64,000 nucleotides of DNA from Trissonchulus latispiculum. Lineage: Eukaryota; Nematoda; Enoplea; Enoplida; Ironidae. Below, one piece after another: positions 1 to 13,457 of this stretch. Both the position numbers and the translations under genes were made by a program. How positions within the stretch are numbered: position 1 is the first letter of the stretch; the number at the start of each line of letters is the position of its first letter. Under the pieces are notes generated by a model. The model was not told where the DNA came from, made no database searches, and saw only the letters and a program-made list of their open reading frames with translations. The stretch covers positions 1-64,000 of the forward strand of contig JASAND010030276.1 in NCBI GenBank assembly GCA_030248195.1. Reading direction: 5' to 3'.

Positions 1-1564
1 GCATCCAATTCTGTTTCTGTGCCTGATTTCTGTACGAAATTCGGTTTTCTGTATTGGATTCTGTTTTGCTCCTATTTCTGACAAATGGACTGACGGTATT
101 AGCTAGGTACTGTTGTTGATTCTTAGTTTCATTTCCATGTATTCCTATTTCTGAGTAATTCTGGGTTGATTGTGATTGTCGCCGCTTTTGCGGCATGCCA
201 TTTTGAAAGTGTTTGCTGAACTGTGGTTTGATGCGATCTAGTGGCCTTTGTTGAGAGAATTTCAAAAGAAAATGCATCTCAGAAATTTATTGCTCTGTTT
301 ACGAAAAAGCTCAAAATTTGGGGACTTATCTCCCCAGGAAACTAAGTGGGGTTAATGCGTCCAAGTTTGGGATTTTTGGGAGCCTCCTTCACCCCGTGAG
401 CTGGGTTCATACGTCACAGAGGAGTGACGTATGATAACACACACATACAAGAAACGCACTACACGAAAGGGAGCCGCAAGCTCCGCCTTACACGTCACAC
501 ACCTTTTGATTGACAGGTCTTCCCCAAACTCCGAAATTTCCAAATTTCAAAAATCAGTCGTGGTTGAGCTGCCCGTGAACTCAGTCGTGTTTTCGCTGTC
601 ATTTTGCTAACTTGCTATTCTGGTTGGATTTTGTGACCGAGGGCCCGTGAAGGGATAGACCGGTCAGTCAATTGTGGATTGTGTGTACGGTCTTTATATT
701 GACCGGTACGTTCAGGTTTTACTTGTTGGGGGCTAGCCACGACTCGTCTATTTTCTGCTATTTTTATTCTGTGATTACCTTCCCTACCTGCCATTTCCTA
801 CGATCACCCTTGGCCTTATCATCGGGAGGACCTGTCTGCTGATCACATCCATCACACACGGAACCGGAGCTCCCAGGTAGCTTGAATCGTGAGTTGACAT
901 ATCGAGGGGATTAACATTGCTATGATCTTGTGAGTGAGATTTTGAAAAGAGCATTATCTAAAACTTGAGGTTAAAAAGGAAACTTGTCTTTCGATTACCC
1001 CGACTGTTTGTATTGTACTTGTATGTCATTGTATAATCTTGTCTGTTTCGTGCCTACCTAGATGTCCGTATACTTGTATTCTAAACTGTAGATAATTTCT
1101 CTCCGTGTATAATTATAATTGTGACTGCCACATTAAACTAATAATCTAATTTAATTAAGACTTGACTTGGCTTAACCTGCGTCAGAGCGAATGAATATTA
1201 GAACTTAGATAGGAAACTTTAAGAAGTCAGTAATTGTGATGTTAGTCTAAGTGGTTCTGTTGGTAGAACTGGTTTAAAGCTGTCAAACTGTGACCCCTGT
1301 TGTCTTCAGTAAGAGAATTGGGAGGCTTGAAAATCCATTGTTAATAGGAGAAGCTGTAGTAATTGCTAATAACTGAAGAAAAACGACCCCCTAATACCCC
1401 TTTTCTTTACATATATCAAGCTTATCAATCTTTCCAGTCCTGCTTCTATTGGAAAAGTAATATTTTACAGTCTCAGAACAGTTGTGTTGTCTTAAAAGTT
1501 AACTGCTTTTGTCCTTTGTTCCACTGCTTTAAACGAGAACGTTAACCCAGATGCAACTGTGGGT
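1..1564. other. Non-coding stretch, no gene seen
   Basis: No frame shows a conserved domain or a chain of exons with splice sites. The sequence is AT-rich with ordinary composition. A fragment near 1405-1440 (containing CTTATCAATCTTTCC) recurs near 23960-23990, so part of this stretch is dispersed repeat. Confidence 0.5.
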
Positions 1565-1956
1565 TAGGGATGAGGATTTTGGCTCGCGGCTCGGCTCGCG
1601 TGCCGAGCCGAACCGAGCCGGAGAATAGAAACTCCGAGCCGAGCCGAGCCGAGCCAAAACCAAAAATCGGAATTCGACCAAATTTCCTTGTCATATTTCA
1701 CAACTTCTTCAAACAAAATGACCATCAGTGAAGACTGTTTTTAGTTTTCAGTTTTGCATCCTGATTTTGAATTTTCTTTAGCTTTTTTAATGCCTTCCAA
1801 GCGAATTTCAAGCTTGGCGAGCCGAGCCGAGCCGACCCACTTTCAAAATCTTCTCGAGCCGAGCCGACCCACTTTAAAAATCTTCTCGAGCCGAGCCGAG
1901 CCGAGCCAACCTCATGTTCTCGCGAGCCGAGCCGAGCCGGAAAAGCCTCATCTCTA
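1565..1956. mobile_element. hAT-like MITE rich in GAGCC repeats
   Basis: The ends are inverted copies: it starts TAGGGATGAGG and ends CCTCATCTCTA. An 8-bp direct repeat flanks it: CTGTGGGT at 1557-1564 and CTGTGGGC at 1957-1964, one mismatch. An 8-bp duplication with TAGGG-type ends fits hAT elements. The interior is almost entirely runs of GAGCC/GGCTC in both orientations, so it can fold on itself, and it encodes no transposase. ORFs on both strands here are translations of the repeat and are not genes. Confidence 0.72.
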
Positions 1957-1964
1957 CTGTGGGC

Positions 1965-4900
1965 TACTAAATGGGGTGTGTGTGTGCTAGAGTTGTTTGT
2001 TTTCACAGATTTCCTTACACTGTGTTCTCAGTTGGGGGGGGGGGGGTCTGTCGTAATTGAACATATAATAAATGATGTTCTGGTCTGGAGGCAGGGTGAC
2101 ACCTAAGAGTGTGACGCTTGTCCGTTGATTACTAAAAGGAATCATTGAAAGCAGAAGGATATCCGATTCAGCATTTCAACATCCCTGGAAGCGTTTTCCT
2201 GATAGAGACATGGGGATAGATTTCAATTGATCACTAGCTACCAATTTTTCAATTTTAAAAGCTTATTGGTTTTGCTTGGTTGGTATAATAAGTTTATTAG
2301 ATAAAAACAAGCTCTGGTTGGCAGTAGGTATTGCAGAACATTGCTTAAATAAACTTTTATTTAATGGTTGGTTACCTTAGGTTTAGTTTTGCACGACTAA
2401 CTTTTAAACAATAATGTAAATCCTTGCACAGGATACCTTTTGGCTAAAATTGGCGCAAAAATCAACATAGTCTAGGCTCTGCTCAGACAAGGTTAGATCT
2501 ATTGTTCGGTTTGACTGGTTCTTGATGTTGATTTCCGTTCACAGCTGTTTTAATTCAACCACCCATAGGAGGGAGTCGAATAGACATTTCTGGCTACTAC
2601 AGGGGACCCTACCCTATACATCTGTTCTGACCAAAGAAATTTTGATACATTGTATGGAAGGGAGGGGGTATTATCCGTGCTTCATTTCACAGTTTAGCCC
2701 AGGTACATAAAAGAAAGGTAACCTGGCTATTAGGCTTATTGTTTCCTTGGAGATTTAGGGAAACGGGTCTTGATAAGATCGGCTGAACAGTTTTTGGTCG
2801 CAAAACCACCACCTTTCATCCTTCGCACGTCTCCAGGAAGCTGAAAACGTGCTCTTTTATGGCTGAAGAAAGTTGTGTCAGAGATAAAAAACCAATGTTC
2901 CGTATCTGAAACTTTAGCATAGAATAAGATTGCTCTAATATTTAGTAGTTAGATTTTCAATGGACATCTTTTCTACTGTGGCGAGTCAGAAGCGTTAACC
3001 GGCATTAATTTAATAATAGAGGCATGGCTGTTTTTCGTGCACGTGGGTGGTAAAGGAATAATTCCTTCTCTGGTGTGTTTTAATTCAGCGTTATTAATGC
3101 TAAGAATATTCTGATTGTTGGTGCATGGTTTTGAAGCAGTCCAACTTGGATTACACCCACTTTCGATCATTTTAATAATTATTTGAAAACTTAATGCGTA
3201 TCAGTAGCATATAAACAATCGTTGAATTCTTCACAATTATTTACTTTACGTACGCATGGAAATAGGATTGATTGGATGTTGAAAGCGTCCGCTGGACACC
3301 ACTTCCGAAAGATTGGATCACAAGGATCCACTAATAAAAGGATTTAAGAGTATTTAACGATGGTTCTGGTTTCGCCATAATATTTATTCGACTACCTACC
3401 TTTCCTCCTTTAGAAGTAAACGAGAATAGTCACAATGAATGAAATAATTTTAACACCTCAGGGATTCAAAAAAGGTTTGGCTTGAGGTTGGAATTGAACG
3501 AGTAATCTTCGATGAAGCTGATTTGACACTCTCTACTGATCAAACCGATAATCGATAAACTGGATTTCTCTTGAATCTTTCACCTGACTCAATGCAAAGA
3601 TGTAAATGAGCTATCACCACCACCTCATTTTTACGTTGATTGTAACTGTCGCAAGTAACTGTAGCATTGTCGAAGCCTAAAGCATTGCTGAGATAGTTTT
3701 GGATTATTACAGTAGCCTGCTCCTCAGAATGTAGCAAAATCTTGAAGTAGGCTAAAAGATGTATCAAATCGCTGTTACACCGGTTGGCTTACTGAAATCA
3801 TTGAAAGCAGGAAGTTTTTTTTAAACTCTAACAAAATAAGATAGCAGAAATATTGAACTGTTAACGCTACAATGCAAGTTGAATTTCACGTTTAGCATCA
3901 AGTATCAAAGTCAAAATTCTGTTGTTTATATTTTTTCGCAAATTAAAACCATATGAACTTGGATAATGTCCAACTCATAACCTTGAATTGGTTGGCTGGT
4001 CAGACCTCAAACCAGGTGCAGACTTCCTAGCTAGATTTAATGCATAGCTTAAAAAGATTTTATTAACTTTCCATGCCTGAAATTTTCATGTCAATGCGGT
4101 AGCGGTAGTTGGCAAAAACGTTTGACGTAACAGTCTAGAAATTTAATGCACACCTTTGGCTCTGAGCTTGGAGAGATTTCGCTGAAGGTGGCTCACGAAT
4201 TTCAGCCCCAATCTAACCTGATTCTTCTGCTCCATGGAATTTGACTACCAAGTCCCTCCCAGCCCAAGCCTGGACTTCCTTCCTAGAACTCTTTTATTTA
4301 TACTTTTCTTGGGTTTTCAATTGAGCTCTTTCTCCTAGTTTCCTCCGTTTTCTCCTCCATTTACCTGCTGGTCTACCTTTGAATTAGGTTTTTCGTTAAC
4401 TTATTTTCCTCTCATACGCACCGGGTGTTTGCCTTAGGATATTTTCTTTCATGCTTATTCATATTTTAACGACATCCCTTTTCCTTCACTGTTGTGCGGA
4501 TCGTCTAATTAGAATCGGCTAGGTCCCAGCCTCTGAGCAAATCGAAATCTTACTTCATATTGAACCAATGTTTTTATTACGTACCCTATTAAAAAGACCG
4601 ACTAAAGACTGAGCGATTTGTTGTGTAACTGGTTTTGATCAAACCCAACTGTACATAAACAGCAGCACTTACCGTTTGACTAGTGTTGTTCACCCTCGCC
4701 CAGAAATAGAAAAACAGATTGTTTTGTGGGTACAAAATTTGCACAGTCACATTTTATAATGGCTTCCTATAAGTCAATTAAGCAATCATTACCAATAGAC
4801 TTCTTAGTTACCTACGTAATTGTGACTGTAAGTAACCAGTTACAACTGGCTTGACTTGGTTATTTCATCATGTAAAGTCATCAGCCTTTTTGAGGGAACA

Positions 4901-7900
4901 AGTTTGTATCGGATTTTTACCAAATAAATATGTTATATTTAGTAAATATCGGCTACGTTTACGTAACGCCTAGGTGCCGGTTAGCACGATAGAATGTTAT
5001 CGTTATTTGTAAATTGTGCCCCATGGGCCGTAATTGTTTCTGTAAATCCTATGTAGAAGATGCCTTTGCAGCGTTTCTGTTTTATCAATAATTAGCAAGC
5101 GGCGGACTTAGAAATTTTATCGAGTCAGCATGCAAATACTGAAAATACTAAGATTATTTGTCATATTTTTCACAGATTCTTCAGGTCGAATTATTATTAT
5201 TAGATTATTATTCTTCAGTAATAAACAATATTTACACAATTTGGCAATGCCCCTTTTGTTGCAAAAGACTTTTCTATTATATAATTTGCAAGAAATATTT
5301 TATAACAAACGCAAGTGCTGAAATCAGAAACTAGAACCACCGTGGGGGAATGACATCCCCAAAGACCTACAAAAATTTGTAGACCCCCAGCGAGAAGAAA
5401 AGAAGGACAGACCCTCTCGTCCAGAAGCAAAAAGCGTCGATTTTTCCTAAACGTTGATCATATTTTAGTAAATTTTAGCGATTTTTTTAAAAAGTTTGCT
5501 AAAATATTGTCACTTTTACTAATTTCTGGGCACGTTAAAGAGTCCCAATTTTTTGCTAATGTTGGGACAGATTTTTGGAATTTTTAAAGGATAAACTCTT
5601 CCTCAGGTTCGTGATATCCCAACCCCCCCCAGAATAGAACTGTATGGCTATGCGTAGAATATGGCTAGAACTGTATTTTTCACTGTACTGGACAAGATCC
5701 ACCACAGTGCTACGGAGGCTAACATATTGGTTGCATTAGGAGTTGCAAATACAAACTCTGTTACATAAAGGTATATGTGCTCAGTAGTCTTTTGGCGAAA
5801 ATAAAGCGAAGCTTTTTCTGTCTCACTGTCTCAACTGCAATTATTAGGTGGAAAAGTTTTTGAAGTGCTAATAATCTTTCTAGAGTGAATATTTCACACA
5901 GGTTTGGAGGCACTCGTCAGAATGCAGTACAAGATAATTATTGTCACATTGTTTCTGAAACAGTCAGTCTTTCTAGCTCCCTCTCTCTTCAAAGGCTTAT
6001 TCAGCTCGCTTCTTTGTGACGCAATGACGTCATCGTTTTTTGCATGGCTACGTTCATCGCCGCAAGATCGCACAGCGCGTAGGTGGGAAGAGCACAAACT
6101 GTCTACGATAATTCAAGTCTTTTTGTGAGATTGCTTCTGGTTTGAGGAGTTCCAGGGGAAAAATATCATATCCACTTCTAAATTCGACTTAGCTGATGAA
6201 GTTGAGTTAGACGTTTGAAAATGATCTCATTAATATCAATTTGGAGTGGCACTTTTAAGGCCACGGCCCATCCTACCAATTTCCCCCAGTGTTCAAAGCA
6301 TTTTAAACTTGATGACTAATCGACACTAAAGTTTGCTGTGTTCTTGACCACGCTAATTATTCGTTTAATGATTTGATTCGGATCATAGATTCTTTGTATG
6401 GCAAGGATACTGAAGTGTCAATGGCATGAAGGCTACTTAAAAGAGTTACCACAATTTACAATTACATGTTTCGATCGGGAATAAGTGGCATTGGAGTGGG
6501 GCGTTCCGAAAAAAACAAGTGGCATATGGTCATGGTGTATAAAGTCCTCCTGTTAATTTTAAGAGACAGTTGGATTCACCAAGGGAAGCCGAACGCTTTC
6601 TGTCGTCGTTTCTCGAATACTCTTTTTCTTAGCTCTGCTACGATGCATACAATGAACTAAATCCTAACTATAAGCTTACCACAGACAGAGTTTTTGTTCC
6701 CGTTGATCTGGCCTCCTCTTGGTCTCTCCTCACAAAAAGGTCAAAAACTGTATTTCACGAAATCTGAAAGATGTTCAGATATTAGACAATGTACCCATAC
6801 CAAATTTTAAAATTTCAAAAATTTTGACCACTGGTGGTAAGCTGTCAAATGAGAAAGACCCTTTCACCGTCCTAGTCAACTTTTGTGAATTCAATGAGCT
6901 TTCAAGTATCAACGGTCAACGACCGACCAAATTATTTAATACAAAGAACGGTTTTCAGTTTTTGGTTCATTCGTTGCAATTCTGGAAAATTTCTTCGCAA
7001 GATAAGTTCAAAGTTTTATATACTTCAACAAAAAGAAAGCTGCACAACATATATTATAGAGGAACTGTTAAAACAATGTCTAACAATGACAATGAAATCT
7101 GCCATATTCAACGAAAGCAGTTTTTGTCCATTAAATGAACATTTAAACGTAAAGACTTAAGGTTAGATTTCCTGGCTGCATTTTTAATTTTATTTATTAT
7201 TTATTTATTATTTAATATTAATATTACCAATTTAACGGTGCATTTATTTGGTGGCATGCTGTCAAAAAGTCAGACAAATTCATTCTCAACTTAATTCCGC
7301 GGGGACTTTCCGCTCCAGTCGATCCCTGCGGAATCCTGCCCGACTCAAAATCTTAATTTATGAGATTAGCAACAGTCACTTTAAACCTATTTACTTTAAA
7401 TCTATGCCTGTGTCGGTTCTACGTGCGTAAGCTGCAGGTATTTAGCATAATATTATGTGCGTTAATTAACAGATTTTTGAGACTACAAGAACGCCTTATA
7501 AGAGGGATTAATCCTAGTCTAGAAATAGCTGATATATACCTGGCTCAGTGGCTTCAATCTTTCTTATCAATATAGAGTGCCCTAAGGTCCTTTTCTAATA
7601 CATATCAGACCTGATAAATTCAGTGCCCACATTTAATACATGGGATTCTGATGAGATATAGAGAACAGGTAATGAGTTTTTCGCAAAAGATATACCTAAC
7701 CTACATACATTAATGAATAGTGGATCATTTGTATTACAGACTTAATTGTTTGTCCTGTATCTAAAGAGTTCGATTTTTCCAGCATACTGTGCTCTACTTT
7801 AAGCAAACGAGAGCACAGAAATGCTCGACTGGAAATTTGCCTGTGACAAACCCTTACATGTGATTTCTTAGTTGACCTTAGCCAACAATTTATCACCTAT

Positions 7901-8633
7901 CAAAGTCTTGTTTCTGACCCAGTTGCCTGTGATAAATTGCTAAGGTCTGATTTCTGAGTTTGTAATGGTTTGGTTGTCCTAGAGCACTCAGAAACACACG
8001 GTGTAAAGGCGTAGATATCTGTGCAGAATTAGGTGCTTTTGAGTTGTTAACATACCGCAGAGAATTTTTTGTTAAATTATTCACTGCTATTTAATCGTTT
8101 TGGCAGACATTTTGACAACCTTTTTTTGATTTTTTGCGCTTAATCTTTCTTTCTTCCTTTCAGCCTTATATATTGTAGGTAATGTAACTTTCCCTTGTTT
8201 CAATTAAAAACTGGGTGTCACTGGAATTTTCAAGAGATAATTTTTCAGTAGCAAGCAGGAAATTAAACACAGCTCAGTAGTTCAGTTAGTCTAATGTCAT
8301 TCATTCAGTTTACCTATAGTTAGGATTTTGTTTTGCTGTTTCTGTTGCATATCGAGGTCTAATAGCCAGAAAATGAAAAAATTGAAAAATGTGAAATCTC
8401 AGTTTCTAACAAGCTTGTGGTAGTTGTGAATTAATCATTTCTTTGGATAGTTTTATTTCCACAACTGTAAACTTTGCTAAGCCTTTAACTGTTCCCAACA
8501 AGTTTTTATTTCTGCGATTTGACTCATTCACGGGTTTGCAGATTTGTTGCGGTCAATTCAAATTCTTGTAATTTTTATAAGCTGAGGCGGTAAAATAACA
8601 CTTTGCATGGAGTTATGGTGATTTCATAATCCC
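1965..8633. other. Long non-coding stretch with degenerate repeats
   Basis: I see no supported gene. ORFs up to 139 codons (for example 6719-7138, which begins at TTG) show no domain, signal peptide or recognisable family. The stretch holds a poly-G run near 2034-2046 and an AT-rich simple tract near 7180-7220. It also holds a decayed relative of the C/G-run and AAATT-rich repeat seen at 23462-23790 (about 5340-5650). The missing first exon of the downstream eag gene could lie here but I could not find it. Confidence 0.45.
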
Positions 8634-8861
8634 AGTCGCCTCTAGACGCGCGAAGACGCACGTCGACGCCTCCAAACGTGACATCACGCCCTGGTGCTAT
8701 GCTACCACTAGAAGCATCGACGCGCGTCGACGCGCCCATTTGTAGCATGTCAGTTTACACGCATCGATGCAAGTCGACGCGCGTTGATGCACGCAAATGA
8801 TATTGACGTTTGTAGACGCGCGTAGGCGCGCGTCGACGTGCGTACACCTGCGTTCGCGACT
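8634..8861. repeat. CpG-dense inverted repeat of GACGCGCGTCGACGC units
   Basis: This 228-bp block is far richer in CpG than its surroundings and consists of shuffled GACGCGCG, GTCGACGC and GATGCACGC-type units. Its ends are inverted (AGTCGC at the start, GCGACT at the end), and both arms share ACGCACGTCGACGC. No target duplication is clear. It abuts the target site of the hAT element at 8879. Either a palindromic MITE or a satellite fragment is possible. Confidence 0.5.
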
Positions 8862-8878
8862 ATGACGGCACCTTTAGC

Positions 8879-10366
8879 CAGTGTTGGACGCGGGCCGAAA
8901 TTTGCGGCCCGCACCCGCCCCGCAGCCCGCGCTCAGAGTTTTGGCCCGCACAGGGCTGGCCCGCGGCCCGCATCAGTAAAATTTGGCCCGCGGCGGCCCG
9001 CAACTAAATTTCGGTTATGCAAGCATCATAGCCTTGAATAATTGCTACTTTCATTGATTATTCGTCGTTTTTTCATAGAAACTGTCATATAAGCGCGAGT
9101 TTTCAAAATCATTCATATAGCTGCAGTAGTGCGTTTTTCAAATTTTTATTGACTTCTAATGTAAGAATTTTGGCCTAGCGGCTGTATTATTGTAGCCTCC
9201 CACTGCTTCTCAGCTATTTATTTATGACTGAAAATTTCGGTGAATTTTGGAGTACCATCCTAAACTACTGGAAAACAGTCCCCAAAGAAAACGAATTACA
9301 GTTTACAGTTACACAGAGGGTATGTCTTAAACTTTGCGGTGGCATGTGCTATTTGACTGTAGTGCCTGCCTTTGGTGCGACCTGGACTCGGTGGGGAAAA
9401 CTCCATGTGCGAGAAAAGACCCAAATTTCAAGAAAAATCTTTTGTAGCAGCAAAAGGAAAGTTCATGCAATTCTTAGCTCCGTAGAGCCTCCTGGTCAAT
9501 TCGGTATAAATTTTACCTTTTATCTATCTTTCTGTGTGTTGTCCAGGTGACCGACATCAAGTAAAATTGAAGCCAAATTTTTAATTTCGTCAAATGGCCA
9601 AATGGTTCACTAAGACGGGTCCGGATTGGCTTGAACAAAACGTTTTCTATTTGATAGTACATATGCTTAAAGTGCAGAAATTAAGATTTAAACATTTAAA
9701 ATTTGCTATGTTTACGTGTTATGAACACACAAAATTCTCGATGGTCAAGTCAAAGGAGAAATCGGTGTTTAAATACAGTCAGTCTGTAATTTAACTGGTC
9801 TGTCTGAAAAGCAGGAAAATACCTTTGCTTGTTTTATGTCGTCAGCAAAATGTTTCCTTGCAAGCAAAACTCGACCTCTTTCCAATTCTGAAATTTGAGA
9901 GAATTACTTCGTTTGAAGACGACGTTCTAAAGAAACGACCAACCAACCAACGCTGATAAATTGATAACTATTAAAAAATAGGGTAAAACGGCCTAAGGTG
10001 ACAAGAGCAGACAAAGATCGTAAACATTTGTTTTCAATTTGAACAAATCGAGTTCACCAAGATCAAGCGCCGGTTATTAGCTGCAGAAAATGGTAAACGA
10101 ATAATATTCAAAATTATAAGGAAAAGAGAAGTGGGAAAAGGAAGATAAGGCATATAATATTAAAATATATTTCAATGAGGAAAAGTTCCATTATAATGTT
10201 AGAATAGAATTCGTGAAAAATTCAAACTTTCTTACCCTGTCTCACAAAAAATCGGCCCGCATCGGCCCGCGCGGGCCACTGCGGGTACTAATTTTTGGCC
10301 CGCCCCGCCCCGCCCCGCGGGTACCCGCGGGTGCCCGCGGGTACCCGCGGCCCGCGCCCAACACTG
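8879..10366. mobile_element. Non-autonomous hAT element, CAGTGTTGG ends
   Basis: The element begins CAGTGTTGGACGCGGGCCG and ends with the inverse of CAGTGTTGGGCGCGGGC. A perfect 8-bp target duplication, CCTTTAGC, lies at 8871-8878 and 10367-10374. CAGTG-type termini with an 8-bp duplication are standard for the hAT superfamily. Both ends are packed with GGCCCGC and GGGTACCCGC repeats. The 1.2 kb AT-rich centre has no ORF with hAT transposase motifs; the 108-codon ORF at 9224 starts at ATG but shows no domain. It is therefore probably non-autonomous. Confidence 0.82.
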
Positions 10367-10374
10367 CCTTTAGC

Positions 10375-10870
10375 CTTTAGCGTTGTCAGCTAAAATGTAG
10401 AAACATACATTTAAAAATTTTGATTTTTTAAGTTTGGGGACCTAAGGAACCTAATTTTTTGTCAGCTACTTCGCTGAAAAGTTGCTCGTAGGGATGTTTT
10501 GGAGCGCTGAGCATGAATTTGAAAATAGTTTTTTGATTCAGCGTATTTGTAATAGGTGGGTGAGAGGATAATGTTGTCTACTAGTGCAAAGTGCGAAGTG
10601 CATGATCTGGTCAATGCAGATTCGTGCTCAGTGAACCAAGAAAACATATATACGTAACTTTTCAGCAAGATGGGGTTGAAATCTGTTTTATTTTCCTGTT
10701 GTCTCCCTCAAAACAACAGAAAATTGAAATTTGTAAATGTCATGATTTTTACATTTTTTATTATCATCACCTTCCAGGGTGCACTCATAAATAAATTTGA
10801 AGTAAATGGCAAAGGCAAAGGTTAGGGCTGGGAGTGGGCAAAGCGCTTGTGAGTCGGCCTATGTCGTTTC
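10375..10870. other. Spacer with relatives of the 10871-11452 repeat
   Basis: No gene. Segments near 10475-10545 (GCTGAAAAGTTG, then GATTCAGCG) and 10610-10675 (CAGATTCGTG, then AACTTTTCAGCAAGAT) repeat the sub-motifs of the inverted repeat that follows, so this is probably a diverged, partly deleted copy of the same family. Confidence 0.5.
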
Positions 10871-11452
10871 GGGTCTTGTCTCCATTACCCCCCCCCCCAC
10901 TCAAAATCTTTCAAACGTGACCAAATGAGCTATAATTTGGCATAGGTATGTTTTCGACTACACTGCGCTCAAATATCGCAAAGTGTTTTCGATTTCTAAG
11001 GGGGGGGGCAAGGGAAAACGGAAATATTTTGTCTTCGATTTTGCTGAAAAGTTGTATATAAGGGTTTTCAGGTTCGTAGAATACGAATCTGAAGTCCGTT
11101 TTCGATTCAGCTTTTCTGTAGCTTAGTATAAGCTAAAGATTTAAACTTATAAACTTAAACTTATTTAAACTGAGCTAGCAAAGTGCTGAATCGAAAAACG
11201 GACTTCAGATTCGTGTTCTACGACCCAGAAAACCCCTTCATACCTACAACTTTTCAGCAAAATCGAAGACGAAGATTTTGTGGTTTTCCTTTGGTCCCCC
11301 CTTAAAAATCGAAAAAAAATCGAATTTCGCGAAATCGACAATTTTCGCGATATTTAAAGTCAGCGTAGTCGAAAACATACCTAATATCAAATTTTAGCTC
11401 ATTTTGTCAAGTTTAGGGATTTTGAGTGATGGGGGTAATCGAAACAAGACCC
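10871..11452. mobile_element. Foldback/MITE with GGGTCTTG ends
   Basis: The block is a nearly full-length imperfect inverted repeat. It starts GGGTCTTGTCTCCATTACCC and ends GGTAATCGAAACAAGACCC, and internal arms around 11044-11110 and 11185-11260 (GCTGAAAAGTTG / CAACTTTTCAGC; GAATCTGAAGTCCG / CGGACTTCAGATTC) also pair. C and G runs sit near both ends. I found no convincing target duplication. A related fragment lies at about 12715-12845. Confidence 0.6.
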
Positions 11453-13454
11453 TAATTTTCATTGTTCAAAAGCACTACAGCACTACAAAACCTTTCCTTA
11501 ATAACTTGCAGATTCACTGTTCTGAATTAAGGCAAATCCTGTATATAATTTTGTGTCATTGAAATCTCGAATAGACTATTTGCGCGGTATACCGTATACC
11601 GTTGTAAGCCGGATGCTTTCTGAAAGCCGGAGGATAATCATTCTAGCATAGGATGAGAACTGACACTTAGTTAATGCATTGTAGTTTCTTATACACATTT
11701 TTTGTGTCAGTTTAAAGTGAAGTAATGTGCGCAGGTAGTGACGTGTTTTCAGGCGCGAGCAGCTTTTATCTCACGCATTAGCTTTTGTTTTTAAAGATCC
11801 TGAAGATGATTTCCTTGATTCTGAAAATGCTCGGGGAACAAGCGAGGATAAAACAGTTGACTCACAGTGTACATATTTCGGTATTTTGTATTTTGCATGT
11901 TGAGTCTGCTATAAATTATGACCTAATTATTTTGTAAACTCACATAAAGTAGGATTCCTATCTAATTAAGTGTTAGCGTATCACTCCAGAGAATATGTTT
12001 TAATTCGAAGATCAGACTAAACCTATGTATTGCCATTTCTCAGTTGTACGGGGGGGAAACAAAGGCGTGAGATTATTTGTAAGTCATGCCTCGTGATCAG
12101 AGGCTACAGTGATATTGATAGTGTTTGGTCTCAGGTTTGGCTCACAGAAATTATCTTAATTTTTCCAAGTTTTGTTATCGTTCAGTACAAAAACTGTACA
12201 GTGTACACAAAGTGGATCCTTCCAGTTATCCCTTTTCCAGTGCTAAGGTCGCAGTACCGATTGAACTAAAGTTTTGGAAGGGACTGTCGCTGAGTAAGCA
12301 AACAGTGAATATTCAGAATTTGAGAAATCAAGCTGTTTCTGAAACAAGACACAAAGAAGCAGAGTTGACGAATGGGATTTTTTTCGAAGGGTCATCCCAT
12401 CCCATCCCACTCGAAAATTTTTCTTTCCATCCCATCCCATCCCACTTGTTTATGGAAAATCAAATATAATCCCATGTTATCCCACATCGGCTGAAATTTG
12501 AGTACAAAGTCAAACAACTATTTATCAGTCCATTACTGCTTCATTTAACGAGTATGTGTCTGCATAAAGCCGTTCAACTTGTAATTTGTATTATGCACTG
12601 TTGATTAGTTTTTTCGAAAAATCTGAACAGACAAGTATATTATAGCGTTGTCAAATGAAGAATTGATGAAGAAACTCTTATCAAACTTTTATCAAATTTT
12701 TAAAATTTGAATCAGTCAGCTAACAAAAGCTAGACCGGAAAACGGATTTCAGATTCGTTCTCATCGCCTCACAAACACCTGTATGCAAGCTTTCAGCAAA
12801 ATTTTTTCAAAAAATGTTTCGGTTCCTCTTGGCCCCCCCTTACCAAACTTAGATTCAAAATTTTAAAAAATTTTTTAAATTAAATAAATTTTAATTCATC
12901 AGCCTCCAGTATTGGTCAAAAAATGTAAAGCCAGGGCTGGAGGGAAAGCGCAAAAGATGCTAGGCGGTTAGCTAAATATATCCCGATGGCTGGATATTTA
13001 CTATTCAGGTAAAATAGGCGGATATCCGGTTATGAGATATATAATAATCCAGTATCCATCTCTTAGAGTTGTTTAGAAGAGGTTTTAATTACATTTCAGT
13101 CGGTGATCCAAAATTATTTCAGCTTCTGTAGGCAGAAAAAAATTTGGTCAGTTTCAGTTTTCTTTAAGTTTCAATCAGCAACAAAAAATAATTTCGGTTC
13201 CAGTTTAGTTTCAGTCGTTTCAGTTTGAGTTCATTCAAGAAAAGACCGTTTCTAGCGTCTAGGTTTCATGTAAAGCATAATTTGAGGATTATAAAGCCTC
13301 ATCCTGCAGAATACCCAAATTTTAGTTTCAAATTGCTGATTTTGTCGACTGATTAAAATAATTTTAGTTTCAGTTTCAGGTCTCTTGACCGAAACGCAAA
13401 CCTTTACAGCCTGTGAATAGTTTCAGTTTCAGTGACTGAAACATCAGAATATAC
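11453..13454. other. Non-coding stretch with short repeats
   Basis: No gene supported. It holds CATCC microsatellite-like runs at about 12390-12440 (ATCCCATCCCATCCCAC), a partial copy of the 10871-11452 repeat at about 12715-12845, and GTTTCAGTTT-rich sequence near 13140-13440. Confidence 0.45.
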
Positions 13455-13457
13455 CAG

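Noticed and set aside
1725..2006. Overlapping ORFs on both strands with RLGS and AEPS repeats
   Set aside because: They come from the GAGCC/GGCTC repeat of the hAT-like MITE.
6719..7138. 139-codon ORF on the plus strand
   Set aside because: It starts at TTG, has no domain, signal peptide or splice context, and its composition resembles surrounding non-coding DNA.
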